From Zonotrichia leucophrys gambelii (lineage: Eukaryota > Chordata > Aves > Passeriformes > Passerellidae), in contig NC_088175.1 of NCBI RefSeq assembly GCF_028769735.1, positions 3,782,001 through 3,846,000 of the forward strand: a stretch of DNA of 64,000 bases, written 5' to 3'. Position 1 is the first letter of the stretch. Every line of letters begins with the position of its first letter. Shown here in pieces: positions 47,405-60,535 of the stretch. The translations under genes and the position numbers were made by a program. The notes below the pieces were generated by a model that did no database searches, was not told the origin of the DNA, and saw nothing but the letters and a program-made list of their open reading frames with translations.

Positions 47405-47600
47405 ACTAGCAGAAGATAACTTCGAGGCAAATAACAAGAGATGTTTCCTCACACCAGGTGATATAAGTTGAGAAACTCCCTGCTGCAGGATGTTATCCAC
47501 AGTAAAAATCAGTGGAGACCAATTTGTGGAAGACTGAGGGCTATGGAGATAATATTTTTGGCTCTGGAAGTTCCTAAGGTGCAAAATGTTGGAGATGGAG
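47405..47600 (+). repeat. Ancient CR1 fragment (degenerate)
   Basis: AAACTCCCTGCTGCAGGATG, then ACCAATTTGTGGAAGACTG and AGGGCTATGG, the conserved end of CR1 ORF2 ('ELPxxVWVxxLF..' type region) in old CR1 copies. Possibly the same insertion as 46320-46600, separated by diverged sequence. Confidence 0.55.
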
Positions 47601-49794
47601 GAGGAGTTATGGGTGGATATGACTATATGCTGTAATTAATTATAGCATAATTATTTGTTCTTAGCTTGGTATTATTAACTGTTAGACTGGACTAGCAACT
47701 ATGAAGCATCTTGTTTGGCCACTTACAGACTATAAATGTGGGTCTAGTTGGATGGAAGCTTTGGTGTGGCCCATTAGAGCTTGTCTTATATTTTGTGCTT
47801 TCTTCCAGCCTGCTCCTCACAGGAAGAGGCAGCTCTCCACCACCTGCAGAGCCTGGTTCACTGCCCACTCTTTGATCCAATGCCTGTGAAAGTTTTAGCT
47901 AAGGTGCTTAGAAATAGACTGATTAAAAGTATGATAGCTGCAAAAAGCTGTCAGATCTTCCCCAGAAGGTCTTTGTTCTGGGTTTGAACAGGGCATGGGG
48001 TTTTGTTTCCAGAGACAGCTTAGTGCTAGCAGTGATTCAGCCTGGGATGGTGGATGGATGGAATTACCATGGCAGGACAAGGCACGGTTCCTTCTCCTCC
48101 AAGATCCCTGTTTTCACTGCCCTTGCTTCCAGAGAAGCAGCATGTTCTGCATGTTAAGTATCGATGTGGCTCCAAGTTTCATGCCCAGTTTTGATAAATA
48201 AAATCTGTGTTCTAAGCAAAGGCACCCAGACAAAGCCCCTTTGTGAGAGCAAGACTTAGGCCTAGTGTATGTCTTGGGGAGAAATGCAGAATTCATTTTG
48301 GGGAGGGACACTGATATGAACAGCAGGCCATTTTCTTCCACAAAGGCTCTCTTTCAAGGCTGGTACATGCAGCAGGACAAAGGCTGACCCCATAATCTCT
48401 ACTCAACAATAGCTTGGGATATTTGATTTGATTTTACATGCATACATCATGCCTGGCTGTAAATAAATAGAGCCATGAGGATAAAGTCAGCCTGTTCCCC
48501 TTACCCCTCTGGTTTCAAGGAAATGCTGATTTTGTCTCTCTGCCTTCTCTTGGCTGAGGGATGTCCATCTTGCCACCAGTGACAAAAGGTCTCAGTTTAA
48601 AGCCCAGTAACAAAGACACAAAATGTTTTGCCACCATTTTATGGGTGGCAAATTGGTTCATCACTTCTTTCTCTAATCCCTGTAACTTCTGGGTTTTTTT
48701 AAGGACCTTTTCTTGGCTGAATTCATGGCCAACAAACAAGTAGGCCAAGGAGAACTTGGGTTTTCCAGGTAACTTGAGGCCCATGCTGTGGTAAATTGTT
48801 TTATATTTAGACTAACTCTCTACTTCTGTTCCTCATATGTAAAAAGGAGGAAGATTCAACTCACAAAGCCCATCCTTGGATGCCTGAGGTACTCGTACAA
48901 CAGAGGAATGTCTCCTGCTCAAGCACATAAAGCAGTGGTAGTATGCAGATTAGTGGTAGATTTTATAAATTGTCCACAAAGTTTGTTGGGAATGAAACAC
49001 ATTTTCCCAGCACTTTTTGTGGTTATAATGCAAGGAAAATTTGGGCTGTTGCTCTGGAAACATAGCAAACCACTGGCCTAAGAAACAGTGTGTTTGCAAT
49101 GTAAACATTTGTGCCCTTGTTTGTATAATTGTCTGTAACTGGAAAACAAAGCAACCATAGTGAGAGTCTTGCCTAATCATCAGTTGTTTTACTGGATGAA
49201 ACAATTTTTACTTGCACATTTTTATTCCACTTGGCTCATTGATTAGCATTAGGCAAAAGTTTGTGCAGCAACAGTTGTCAGAGCCTGGCATGAATGGCTC
49301 CTATGGCATAACATCACATGTAACAACATACAACAGCAATTTTCTAATAATGTCAAAGTCTTTGAATATGCTTTAATATTTAGGCCAGGAACACAGAGAT
49401 CTGTTTCAGCAGAAGAGCTGATGAAATGTATGACTCAGTACATGGAATTGCCTCTAAATACAAAAGCACTTGATTATCATCAGCAATTACCCTGACAATT
49501 TGTCACGTTCCTATAAACTGACCTGGTTTTTTTTAGCATTTATTATTTCCATTCATCAAATATTTTAAGACACATAGTGATGAAAGGGCAGATTTTCTGG
49601 AGATCTTAATGTCAGAAGAGTACAGGAAGACTATGTGAGGAAACTTCAGATTTTCCTTGAAAAATTGGTAGAAAAGGAAAAACAGGATTAAACTAGTAGT
49701 CAAAGGGGTAATTATGAAGCCACTTCCATGGATTAATGACTGGTTAAGGCATATGTAGTAAAAAAAATTTCACAGCTGAGGAGGAATGGACTTA

Positions 49795-49962
49795 CATCTG
49801 GTTCAGCCTGGAGAAGAGGAGACTGAGGGGAGAGCTCAAGAAGAATTTGGACAATGCTCTCAGGCATATGGTGTGATTTTTGGGGTGTCTGTGCAGGACC
49901 AAGAGTTGGATTTGATGATCCAAGTGGGTTCCTTCCAGCTCAGGATATTCTGGGTTTCTAGC
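49795..49962 (+). repeat. CR1 LINE 3' fragment, internally deleted (SINE-tail type)
   Basis: Plus-strand CR1: GGTTCAGCCTGGAGAAGAGG at the left, then a jump to the 3' tail AGTTGGATTTGATGATCC, TTCCTTCCAGCTCAGG and a degenerate ATATTCTGGGTTTCT. The tail is the same type as the tail of the SINE at 23352-23505, so this CR1 group is the likely mobilising partner of the SINE. Confidence 0.85.
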
Positions 49963-49989
49963 AGACTGCTATAGAGATTTATCTTGTGT

Positions 49990-50835
49990 TGCTTTTCTTA
50001 CATATTCACAAGTGATCTACAAGAGCAGTGAATAAAGAAGTGACAGCAGCTCCGGATGATACAGGGTTGGCTGAGGATAAGAAAAATGAAAACTGACAGT
50101 AAAGACTTACAGAAGGATCTCACAAAGGTTATTGGATGAATGGGAGAATAGCAGATGCAATTCATTTACTTAAGGAAAACAAGACAATCCTAGCCATGCA
50201 CAGGTCTAAAATTAGCTATTGCCACTCAGGAAGAAGAACTTCAGCTCATCATGTATAACCCCATGAAAATGTCAATTCAATGCTCAGCAATTAGAAAATG
50301 GTAAACCAGATGTTAGGTATTGTTCAAACAGGAAAAGTGCACAAAAAAGGAGAAACATAACAAGCTACTATAGAAAATGTTTTGCACTGACAGCTGGGAA
50401 GCTGCATAGAGCTGTTCTTAACTTTCTTGCTGAAAAAAACCCCAAAATAAAGTAGAAAAAATGTGGGGAAAGCAACAGGAATAGTAATAGGAAGGACCTC
50501 TTTTCATAAGAAGACTTTACTGAGTAGGAAGAGGGGTGATTGAAAGGGTCTGTGGTTGAAGTTGTGCATAAGTGCAATAGAGAAGGTGCAATAGTGAACA
50601 AAATTATCCACCTTTTTCCTTGTCAAATGAGAGCTTGGGGTCCTAAGATTAACTGATTTCTTCACTAACAGGTTTTAAACTAAACTCCTGTTCTTTACAA
50701 GGTCAGGCTTTAAACTCTGGAGTTCACTGTACATACTCAAGAATAAAATTCTTCAAAAAGTGGCTAGAGAAATTCAAGGGAGAAAAGTCCATTGAGGCCA
50801 TTAATCACAAAGGTCTAGTGTGGATCAGCAAGTGC
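49990..50835 (+). repeat. Ancient CR1 fragments (degenerate)
   Basis: GATGATACAGGGTTGGCTGA, then GAATAGCAGATGCAATTCA near 50140, and TTCAAAAAGTGGCTAGAG ... AGTCCATTGAGGCCATTAA near 50750-50800, in the order of CR1 3'-ORF2 and 3' UTR. The middle (about 50340-50690) is too diverged to align by eye. It lies next to the younger CR1 at 49795-49962. Confidence 0.6.
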
Positions 50836-53800
50836 AAAAGCTGCACATGGATTAGAAGAGTGTTTGGATTGAGTGCCATGACCTTATTGCCCAAGTGCTC
50901 ACTGCTATCCAAGACCACTGCTGTGGTCCCAAACATGGGACACAGGTCCCACAGCAAGGGTTCCTGCCTTCTCCCCCAGAGCTGTAAAGAGCTCAGCAAA
51001 TTTGGTGCCAAACTTCTCTTAAAAACTGACCTTCAGACTGGGGCTAGACTTTGAAGCTCTGATTTTTCCAGGGTTACAGAGGAAGATGGCAACAGAGTCT
51101 GCAAGAGCACTCAAATCTCCTGTGTTCCCATGGGATCATGCACCATGGGACAAGCCAGCCTGCCTATGAATGTGCAGTTCTGCCTCTGTTTTTTGCAATT
51201 AAGGCACCATTTAATCATTTGCCAACATTTTCAAAACATTTATCCCCTGCCACTGACAGGTTTTGAGCTAACTGTGGTACAGAGAAGCTGCTTTTTTGGA
51301 AACATCTGAAGGCACTCACAAGGCTGATGTGACAGAGTTTCCATAGCTTGCTCTTGCTGCACAAAGGTTTGCTTCCTTATGAGTCAGCCACTAATGTGCC
51401 TTGGTTACTCATCAGAAAACTGCTTGAAGAATAATTTTGAGCTGAATTTGATTAATACCTGAACAGTGGAGCTGGGGCAGAGACTCAGAGCTGGGGTTAG
51501 TAATAGCGTGGGGTAAGGAGGACTGACAGCTTTCCTCATTTCACTGGTGGAAGCTTCACTTTTCATAATAAACCCTTTCTCCTTCCAGCCCCACCAGAGC
51601 TGCACTGAGCCCCAGGGATTCAGGTTAACCCCAGAAGCAGTGTTTTTAGTCCTGTAGCCTGCTCAGGGGACCTGCCTGTGTGTTTCTGGATGCAGACGGG
51701 CTGATGTGTGCCCTCCTACAACAGGTGAGCTTTGTGTGGAGCTCATCACCTCCCCACCCTGTGCCTCTGGGGCCAGGCAGCTGAGCCAGCATGAGAAAGG
51801 CTGTTATTTAACATTGCCATGGGCCAGCAGAAAGTGCTTCTTTCAGTTGAAGGAGGAAAACAAAAAGGAAGTGGTGATTCTCGGTGAATGTGAGTCATGA
51901 GACTTGAAAGGGTTATATTAGGGTAGGGCAGGAAATACCCCTTACTTGATGGAGACCTTCAAATCACTGCCTGGTTCTTCTTTCCTTGCTATTACCAGCC
52001 TGTGCTGCCTCGTGCTGGTTTCATTTGCACTGTATTGCCTTGCCCTTGGACTGACTGTTTTGATAAAGAGTGAAAATCATGTTCCTGCCCTTGGTATTGT
52101 ACAGTCAATTGCTTCAGGCTGGACAAATCTGTTCTCTCCCCCAAGGCCAGGCTTGGAATGAAGGATGGGCCAATGCAGGGGGCTTTTGTCAGCAGCTGCA
52201 AAGCCAAAGCAGCGTGGGTGCTTGTGTGCACTGAGAAATTCATCTGTGTCTGGTCCTCTCTACCTGTTCTTTGTAAAATTTTAACTGCTCCCTGTCCCCT
52301 ACGTGTCTGCAGAGAGAGACCAGAGGGGAGCTGAGGCTGGGCAAACACAGGAGGGAGAAGCTTGGCTGCAGAGGTTGGTTCTTGCCTCACAGGCAGCAGA
52401 AGCTGGCAGGAGAGGGAAATCTGGAAGGGCATTTCCAGTGCTGTCTTTCCACACTTGGGTCTCACACAGGTTTCAGAGGAACCACTGGGGGATTGCAGGT
52501 GGCTTCACAGCACTGGAATCTGCTTTCAGGGCTTCTTGTGACTGAGGCAATCAGGTAAAGATGGCTCATTGCAGCCTGCCAGAGCTGAAGGATGAGTAGT
52601 CCATGTTGTGTCTCCCAGCGGCACAGATCCTGCTGGATCTACAGCACTGCTGGCTGCACTTGGCTGCAGATCTGTAACTCTTTCCAGAGCAGAGGAAGAC
52701 CTGAATTCCAAAGGCCATTCTGTAGGAAGTCAGACCAAATTCTGTAGGTGCTGCTGAAAGTTGTTGAGAACCTTGAATATTCATGCAGCCAAGAATTGCC
52801 TGTTGCTGTGACGCCCTGAGGATGGAACCCACATGAGACACACAGGGAGGGAGATCTTTTGTTATACTGACTCCAGTTTTCTTTTATTTATTAAGAAATC
52901 TGTGCAGGGCTTAGGAAAACTGGTCTTTAAAGCTGTCATCAGCTTTTAAAAGACAAGCACAAAAGCTTCAGCTTACCATTATCTGATGAGCTTGTAAAAT
53001 AAAAGCTGCGGAGGTGTGTGGGCGCTGAGCTCTGTTTTCCAACTCCATGAATGAAGCTGTAAATGAATGGGGAATGGATAGCTCATGTCTCACACCTGCA
53101 TCACCACCTCTGCAGGAAGGGACCAGTTTCTCCACTGAGCTCACCATACCAGAGGTAATTAAGCTGGTGCAGGACAATGCCAAGTCACAACAGCAGATTT
53201 GTTCCATCTCAGACACTGGGCATAGGATTGACTCATTTGACTTCTTCTTTCCATTCCCTCCCTGTGGAGGCAGTGTGTTCACAGGCACTGCTGTAGTGTG
53301 GTAGTTTTTCTCTGTTGGGATCCCCTGTGTCTGGAGCAGTTGCTTTGCTTGGTCTGTGGATTCCTCATCAAACACACAGAGTCAATCTCAGATGGGAGCA
53401 CGCAGGCAGGGTCCCTAAAGCACCTTGCACTCATTTTCCCTCCAGAAACTCCAGATGAGTTAACACCAGCCATGAAGTGGTTTCTTATAAAAACAGCATG
53501 TTGTCTTCCCTGGAAATGAAGAGCCTTTTCCCATTTACAGAAGCAGCATGATAAATATTTTGATTTCAGTATGTCTTTTGTTGGGAATCATTTCCATTTA
53601 GTTTCTTACCACAGTAACTTGGGGGCTAAGAATAACTAGAGTCTAGCAGTTCCTAGCTGGTGAGATGTATTTTGAGAGCTAGGTTCAAACTTGCATTACT
53701 CATAAGATGCAGAATCTGCTCCTGCACTGTGCTCAGCAACGTGCAGCTACTCCAGTCTCTTTGCACTGAAGGAGCTTGATAACGAGCAGGGCAGGGATGG

Positions 53801-54279
53801 CTGCCTTCAGCCCTCTGGCAGGGCAGAGCTGATGTTTCCCAGATAGCCACAGCTGGACATACCCACACAGAGCTCATTAGTGCAGCACTTCTGCTCTGGA
53901 GGGCTGGAAGATGCTCTGTGCGCACAGCTGAGTGCAGCCCAGGGCAGAGCAGCCCAGGGCAGCCAGCAGGTTTGCACTTCACTGGGGACATGCTCTGATC
54001 CTTTGCTCAGTGGGGCAGCTGGAGCCTTCCCCCAGCCAGGGAACTGCCTTGGATCCATGGAGAGCCACCCTGGATGCAGCATTGTGCAAATATCCTGTGT
54101 GCTCTGGCTGTCCCTTATCACTGAGCAGTGTGATAAGGGCACAGGGGGCTGCTCTCCACAGAGCACAAGCCAGGTGAAAGGTGTGATCTGGTGGGTGAGC
54201 TGCTCCCTCAAACAGCTGGGTTAAAGCTGTCACAGCTCTCTGCACTGGTGTCTCACCTGGTGTTTCCCAAGGATGAACT

Positions 54280-54673
54280 CCAGTTTGTCTCAGAAATCTT
54301 TTATGAAAAATCCTTTCCTTTGGACTTTTCCTCCTGAGAAGCTGAGAGGCCTCAAGAACAAAATGTAAACAATGGTTATCTGCTGCTGTGGAATGCAACA
54401 GGTGCATCTGTGATCGGCCCATGTTGGTTGTTTCTAATTAATGGCCAATCACAGTCAGCTGGCTCCGACACAGAGCCCAAGCCACAAACCTTTATCATTC
54501 ATTCCTATTCTATTCTTAGCTAGCCTTCTGATGAAACCTTTTCTTCTATTCTTTTAGTATAGTTTTAATGTAATACATATTATAAAATAATAAATCAAGC
54601 TTTCTGAAACATGGAGTCAGATCTTTGTCTCTTCCCTCATCCTAAAACCACTGTGAACACCGTCACACCAGTT
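54280..54673 (+). mobile_element. Solo LTR (family 1), plus orientation, with 6-bp target duplication
   Basis: The LTR proper is 54286-54667 (382 bp), beginning TGTCTCAG and ending CCGTCACA. It is flanked on both sides by the 6-bp direct repeat CCAGTT (54280-54285 and 54668-54673). A polyadenylation-type AATAATAAATC lies at about 54586. No retroviral genes are attached, so it is a recombined solo LTR. Six-base duplications fit a class II (beta/ERVK-like) retrovirus. Nearly the same LTR lies at 63434-63813 in the other orientation. Confidence 0.92.
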
Positions 54674-56500
54674 AGGTTCTTGGAGGGTCTTTTTTGTTTT
54701 ATCCTCTGATGGTCAGAGGAGGGAGAAGGGAGGAAAGGCAAATGCCTTTTAGTCAGAGATGCTCAGCAGGGCTGTGTGCTCTAGATGCCCAGAGTGCCCA
54801 GCACCAACTTTCAAGCAGGCAGTGTCACTTGTGCCCTGGAGCTCCCCAGCTTGGGCAGTTGCAGTCCATTGGGACTGGAGGGAGCAAATGAGGACAGCAT
54901 GGAAAGGTCTGGGTCGCCTGTAATGTGGGAGTGGAGCAGAAATGCCAGAGGAGTCAGGCACTTGGAATGGGAGGGGGCAGATAAAGGCTGAGCACTGCCT
55001 GGGAGGGGCAGGAGGGAGTGTAGGAGGCTTCACTGCCATGTCAGGGACAGGGGAATTGTAGAGTGCTCCAATTTTCAGCTCAGAGGTGGGATTGAGAGCC
55101 TCAGTCCTTCTTGCCTTCTTCAGACCAAAAAAAGAATTAATTTAAATTTTTTTTTCTGGTTGAAATGCAGGTTTTATGTGAATAGAATATAGAAAGGAGA
55201 AGTAATTTGGGTCAAATGAGAAAAGGAAGCAGAAGCAAAGATATGTGCTGAAGTGTCTAAATGTGGTGTGAAATGAGTGGCCAGTTGAGGAGTTGCATCT
55301 GGCCAAAGGCAGTGTCCTTGCACTGAAGTGAATGAAGTTTATTAGATTTCTCTGCTGTGCATGAGATTACACCCCCGAGAAGCCAAAAAGGAAGCTGTGA
55401 ATGTTGGCCACTTTTAGAATCACAAATCAGTATAGCAGAGAGGAGGTCTGGGATCTGATTAAAGACAGAGAATCACAGAGTACCAGTGGTCAAGGACTGA
55501 TGCAAAGGAAGGTTCAGCTATACAGTGCATCTGGACCCCTGCCAGTCAGCTCTGGTGCTCTCCAGGAGGGTGCAGGGGGATGCTGATATTGATAAAAAGC
55601 AGAGAAGTTTTCAGCTTGCATGAAGGAAGCCCTGTCACACTCCCTTGCTGTAGCAGGTATTGGTGTGGAGCATCCACTGGGGAATGATGGGGGCAACCAG
55701 GAGGGCCAACATCTGGCCAAACTTCTGGAGAGGGGTGTGACTCCATTTGCAGAACCCATTAAGTGTCCAGAGGCCTTTGGAGATGTTTATCTTTGTCCCT
55801 GTGTCCTTCCATTGGACAGATACACCTGATTTGCCTGTGTTAAGAGCTTTGAAAGCTGCTGAGCTGGTAAGTTTAGTGTTGTGATCCCATGTTGTGATCC
55901 CATGTTGTGGGACATGCAAGGGACAGTTCACAGACTGTGCTCACTCTGCTCCAGCCACCACCAGCCCTGGCAGGATCTGGACATCCCTACCTGCCAAACT
56001 GGGCAATCCATATCTGCCAAACTGGGCACTGATGGAAACATAGAGAGGGTGATGAACTTTGGACAAATGACTGTTGCTTGAAGGAAGACATAAAAGGGCT
56101 GCTGGCAGTCACAAAATGAACAGCTATCAGATGGTATCAGGAGGCCTGAGAGAATGCCTGCACAAGTTATTTATCATTTTTTGGGGTTGCTCACATTAGT
56201 AAATACTAGCTGAGGAGAGCTTGAGCCATGCCTTCAGCTTCTTCTCTATGCAGGTCAGATATGGAGTTGGTGGAATCAGCACATACAGCTAAATCCTTCT
56301 CTGAGGATCAGCCTAAAAGTGGCAGTAACTCCAGCCATAATGGCACAGATCAGGTGGGAATTCATGCCACAAATGGAAAAGTGAAGTGACAGACCTGGGC
56401 CATTGTTTCTTGTTGGAACCCAGGACATTCCTCTGGCTGCCCTGGGTGATTTGAGACCCTGGCAAGGGGCTCAGAGACCTTGGCACAAAGTCAAAAACAG

Positions 56501-56977
56501 CTGTGCCTTGGATTTTAGTCCATGGAAAAAATTACCAACTTTGTGCGAAGATTTAAAAGCCACAAGAGTTTGAGTAGAATGATAGTGAATTTATCACTGG
56601 GTGAAAAAGTAGAATTTTGGGGTTTTAGAATGGGGGTTTAAGAGGCAAAGTGGAGAAATCTGGGTGTGTTCTGTCTTTCTCCCTCTTCTTCTTGTCCTCC
56701 ATCTTCTGCTGTGATGATACTTTTTGATTAATTTAGAGTAGAGACAAACTGTCTAACATAGGTGATAGGTATTGGAAAATTATTGTAAATAAAGCATATG
56801 TAGTTCTTAGTATAAAAAGGCTGGTCAGTATGCCTCAACCGGACCTGCTGGACAGATCTCAGCAGGTCAGAAAGACAATGTATTAGATAAGAGCAACTAA
56901 ACAACCTTGAGAATGAGAGCCAAGGAATTCTGTCTTCTTCTTCGGTCTCAGAGCTGGGAAAAAGAGACTTTCTAACA
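56501..56977 (+). mobile_element. Endogenous retrovirus LTR (family 2), copy B
   Basis: Aligns with the LTR at about 35.5-36.0 kb over the stretch with TCTTCTTCTTGTCCTCCATC and GGTGATAGGTATTGG. It carries TATA-like AGTATAAAAAGG near 56810. The right end TTCTAACA (56977) is a plausible CA terminus; the left end (TGTGCC at 56501) is a guess, and no target duplication was found. The two copies are diverged enough to be different subfamilies. Confidence 0.6.
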
Positions 56978-57689
56978 CTTTGGGGTCATCTCGACACCAG
57001 AGACCTTGTCAGTTTCTACCCAAGATTCAAGCACGTGCTTATTGTGCCTGCAATTGTGCTGATTTAGAGGAAAAAAAGCCCCTTATAGTTTTTCTGCTCA
57101 ATGAACACGGTAAAATGATTTTGTTCTCTCCTGGTACATTCATATGTCATTTTTGGCTCTGGATCTAAATGAGGCTGAGCTGGAGGTAAGGTTTCTCAGT
57201 TGTTTGTATGGGCTGGCACAGCACACTCAGGGCTCTTGTTCAGCACAGTAAACCTGGTTCCAGGTGGAGAAACCTCCAGGCAGAGATGTGCAGGTGCTCA
57301 CTCCCCACTCTCATCCCCACCTGCTCTGCAGTGACCACAGACTGAGGGCTTTGTCTCTACTCCCCATTTTTGCATCTCTGGTTTGATTTCTCAGCAGGGC
57401 TGCCCTTGCTGGGGGCTGTGGCTGCTCTCACAAGCTCCAACTGCTGTTCAGGGAGGGCATCTGGAGCCAGGGCTGCAGGAGGAGGCTGTGCTTAGGCAGG
57501 TGCTGAGAAGGGCTTTGAGCCCTGACTCTCATTTTTGGGTGAAAACTCTTCCTACGAACACCTGCCTGTGATGCTGGCAGCAGGACAGCCCCTTCTGTGT
57601 GGCTTGGGGAGAAATGTGTGTTGGTTTTCTCATTAAAATTATGTCACATGGGGTGACATAATTATTAATTATGTTAATAAGCACAGAGG

Positions 57690-58139
57690 AGTGCCATGGA
57701 AATGATCAGAAGGGCTGGAGCTCCTCTCCTAAGAAGACAGGCTGAGAGAGATGGGGGTGCTCAGCCTGGAGAGGAGAAGGTTCTGGTGAGGACTTACAGC
57801 ACATTCCATTATATAAGGGAGTAACAAGAGAGCTGGAGAGGCACTTTTAATGAGGGCATACACTGATGGAACAAGGCTTAATAGCTTTAATTTGAAAGAG
57901 GAGAGATTTAAATTAGATATTAAGAAGAAATTCCTGTCAGTGAGGGTGGTGAGGGGCTGGAACACATTGCCCAGAGAACTTGTAGATACTCCATCCCTGG
58001 AAGTGTTCAAGGCCAGGCAGGAGGGGGCTCTGAGCAGCCTGGTCTGGTGGAAAGTGTCCCTGTCCATGGCAGGGGGGTTGGAATGAGACAAAATTTAAGG
58101 TTCCTTCCAACCCAAACCGATCTGTGATTCTGTGAAATT
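57690..58139 (+). repeat. CR1 LINE 3' end, about 450 bp
   Basis: Plus-strand CR1 with the canonical order: GGGTGCTCAGCCTGGAGAGG, AGAAGAAATTCCTGTCAGTG, GTGAGGGTGGTGAGGGGCTG, CCATCCCTGGAAGTGTTCAA, GTCCATGGCAGGGGGGTTGG and a terminal CTGTGATTCTGTGA repeat. In one frame it still encodes the end of ORF2 (RVVRGWNTLPRELVDTPSLE, VFKARQEGALSSLV), 5'-truncated as is typical. Confidence 0.95.
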
Positions 58140-58650
58140 GTTCTTGGCAGCAGGAAAACAATTATCAAATTTTTGAGTGTCAGATTTCAATCTACATGGA
58201 GAGGGAGAGGCTCAGGCATTCAGCTGGGTAAGAAGAAAACCTGGGCCTTTGAGGTCTTCATTCCTCTTTCTGCTCTGAGTCATTACGGTCACCCTGGGGC
58301 AAAACATGACAAACCAGTGACAGCCCTGTTCAATTTCTCAATTTTCTGAGAACAGACAAAATGAGGTCTCTGACCCTGGGACAAGAGCTGAAAAAGCCCT
58401 TTTTTTTTCTCTGCCTCTGCCCTGCTGGGGAAGTTCTCTGCAGACCAGGCGGGGGTTTTGGTTTGACTTTCTTCCCTAACACCTGCAATGTTGTGGGAGG
58501 AGAGACCCAACCACACTCACCACTGAGCTGCCTGACCCAAAGAAAAGGAGGATGTTCCCTGTGATAGTGCTCAGGATGAATACTGGACTACAGAGGTCAT
58601 GAAATCACTGTGTAAATCCCCCTCACTTGCTATTTGAGCACATAGAGGTT

Positions 58651-58722
58651 CTGTGGTACAAAATGTGACCTTCAATAAATGTCCCTTGAGTACAAATTGT
58701 GACCTCCAATAAATGTCCCTTC
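58651..58722. repeat. Approximate 36-bp tandem duplication
   Basis: GTACAAAATGTGACCTTCAA then TAAATGTCCCTT, repeated as GTACAAATTGTGACCTCCAA then TAAATGTCCCTT 36 bp downstream. Each unit contains AATAAA. No transcript structure was recognised around it. Confidence 0.9.
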
Positions 58723-60413
58723 TGGGGACTTTCCTGGGTAAAGCTGTCAAATGAGGACATGCCCAAATGAAGTGTGCCTCAACTTGTCCATCCCTTCTTG
58801 GGGTCAACAAGTGAGAGCCTGCACCATGCTCCCCAGTGCCTCTGTCCCTGCTGGTGCAATGCAGCTGTGGGGCTCACACTGGAGTGCATCTCCCTCTCTC
58901 ATTTGCAAAGGAGTTATTTATTGCCAGACACTGCAGGATGGTGGAGTGGCTCATGGCAGCCATGTAAAATGCCTTAACAGCTCATTGATTGCCACAGATG
59001 AGGAGACAGCAATTACACTGTTTACACCACAGTTGTTTTGTTTTACAGCCTCATTCGCATCCATCCCCCCGTAACAAACTCCGAAGGAAAAGCAGCCCTT
59101 CATTGCTGTTACTCATCTGTGTAATTAAACAGCAAGTGCCTGATCTGTCAGAGAGAGAGGCTCATTCAGGTTCTGCCTGAAACGTGTTTGCTCAGCTGAA
59201 GTGTGGAGTTCCTCAGGATTGGCACAGCCCTGTTAAAAACAGCTCTGTTGAGGATGTGAATGGAGGTCTGGGTACTTACCCAGGCTGCTCTTATGATGGA
59301 CATAGTGTTAATTTCAGACCACAAGTGCTTCCTTAGATTTTGAGGCTCTATGAGCATCCCAAACTTTCTAGGTTGAGTGGGCTGAGTACTAAAACTGCTT
59401 CAGATAAAAGTGGAACCAAGTATGTCCCCCAGCTCCAAGCCCTTTCCCAGGGTGCGGGAGAGGATGTGGGGATGACCTCTTCCCTTCTTAAAATCTGAAC
59501 ATGACATTTTCCAAATGAGATTATCATTTAACAGCCCTTTACCATCTCTATATTTTGCACTGGGATTGCAAATGGGGAGTGATTGACACTGATCACACCA
59601 GATGCTATTTGGTTGTCTGCTTTATAATTGGCTTACATTTCCAGTTGCCATGTGCTCTTTGCATTTTGCAGGGAAATGAGGCAGTGGAGCTTTGTGGGCA
59701 CATCTCTGTCCCAGATCATCCTGTCTGTGAAACAACCCTGTGGGAAGCTGCATCATCCTGCTCTGACCACCTCTTTTTGGCTTTGTTTGAATTTCAAGCA
59801 GGTACAGTTATGAGGTTCTAACCATTGCTAGCCTGGCTTGCAGGGGTCATTTATGAGTGTTGGACAAGCTTTACCTGCCTATGTTTCTTTCCTTTACATG
59901 GTCTGCATCCTCCACTGAGAGTGAAATTTGTTTTGAGCAAGGATTGGAACACTAATTCTGCCTCTTCTCAGATAGTTTTGTTGCCAGTGACTTCACCACA
60001 ACCATGAAAGACCTAAAGTCATCCTAATGACCAGAGCAGTGCTCCATCACACTGCTTTCTCTGACCATTGGTGTCTGTGTCTACCTTTCCTGTGCTCCAT
60101 CTTGTTGCTGGATTTCACCAGACCAAGTTCCCTGAAGGGACATGAAAAAGGCTGAAGAATGTTTGCACTGGCAGAAGACCAAGCTTTCAGGGAAGGCTGT
60201 AGGAGCAAGGCTTAGAAGATGCAAAGGATGGGCTTTCTGGGGACAACCAGAGCAGTGAGATTACAGGGAGAGTGCTGAAAATTTTGCATTTATGCAGAAA
60301 TGTTAAATGAATATACATTGACTATGTGGGCCTTTGGAAAATAAGATTTCCCCCCTAGAATATGAGGAGAGGCATATTAGGTTTTTCCAAAGAGTCCTCA
60401 CTTCTTGTGGCTC

Positions 60414-60535
60414 AAGTTCAGACTATTTTCTGATGAGGCATTGACAATCCTTGACATAGGTGAAGGAGAAGGAGAAGTTCAGACTATTTTCTGATGAGGC
60501 ATTGACAATCCTTGACATAGGTGAAGGAGAAGGAG
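60414..60535. repeat. 61-bp perfect tandem duplication
   Basis: Two back-to-back 61-bp units (60414-60474 and 60475-60535), beginning AAGTTCAGACTATTTTCTGA and ending GGAGAAGGAG, with no mismatch by eye. Very recent, or an assembly artefact. Confidence 0.95.

Noticed and set aside
57850..58086. 79-codon plus-strand frame as a host gene
   Set aside because: It is the remaining end of CR1 ORF2 within a 5'-truncated CR1 copy.
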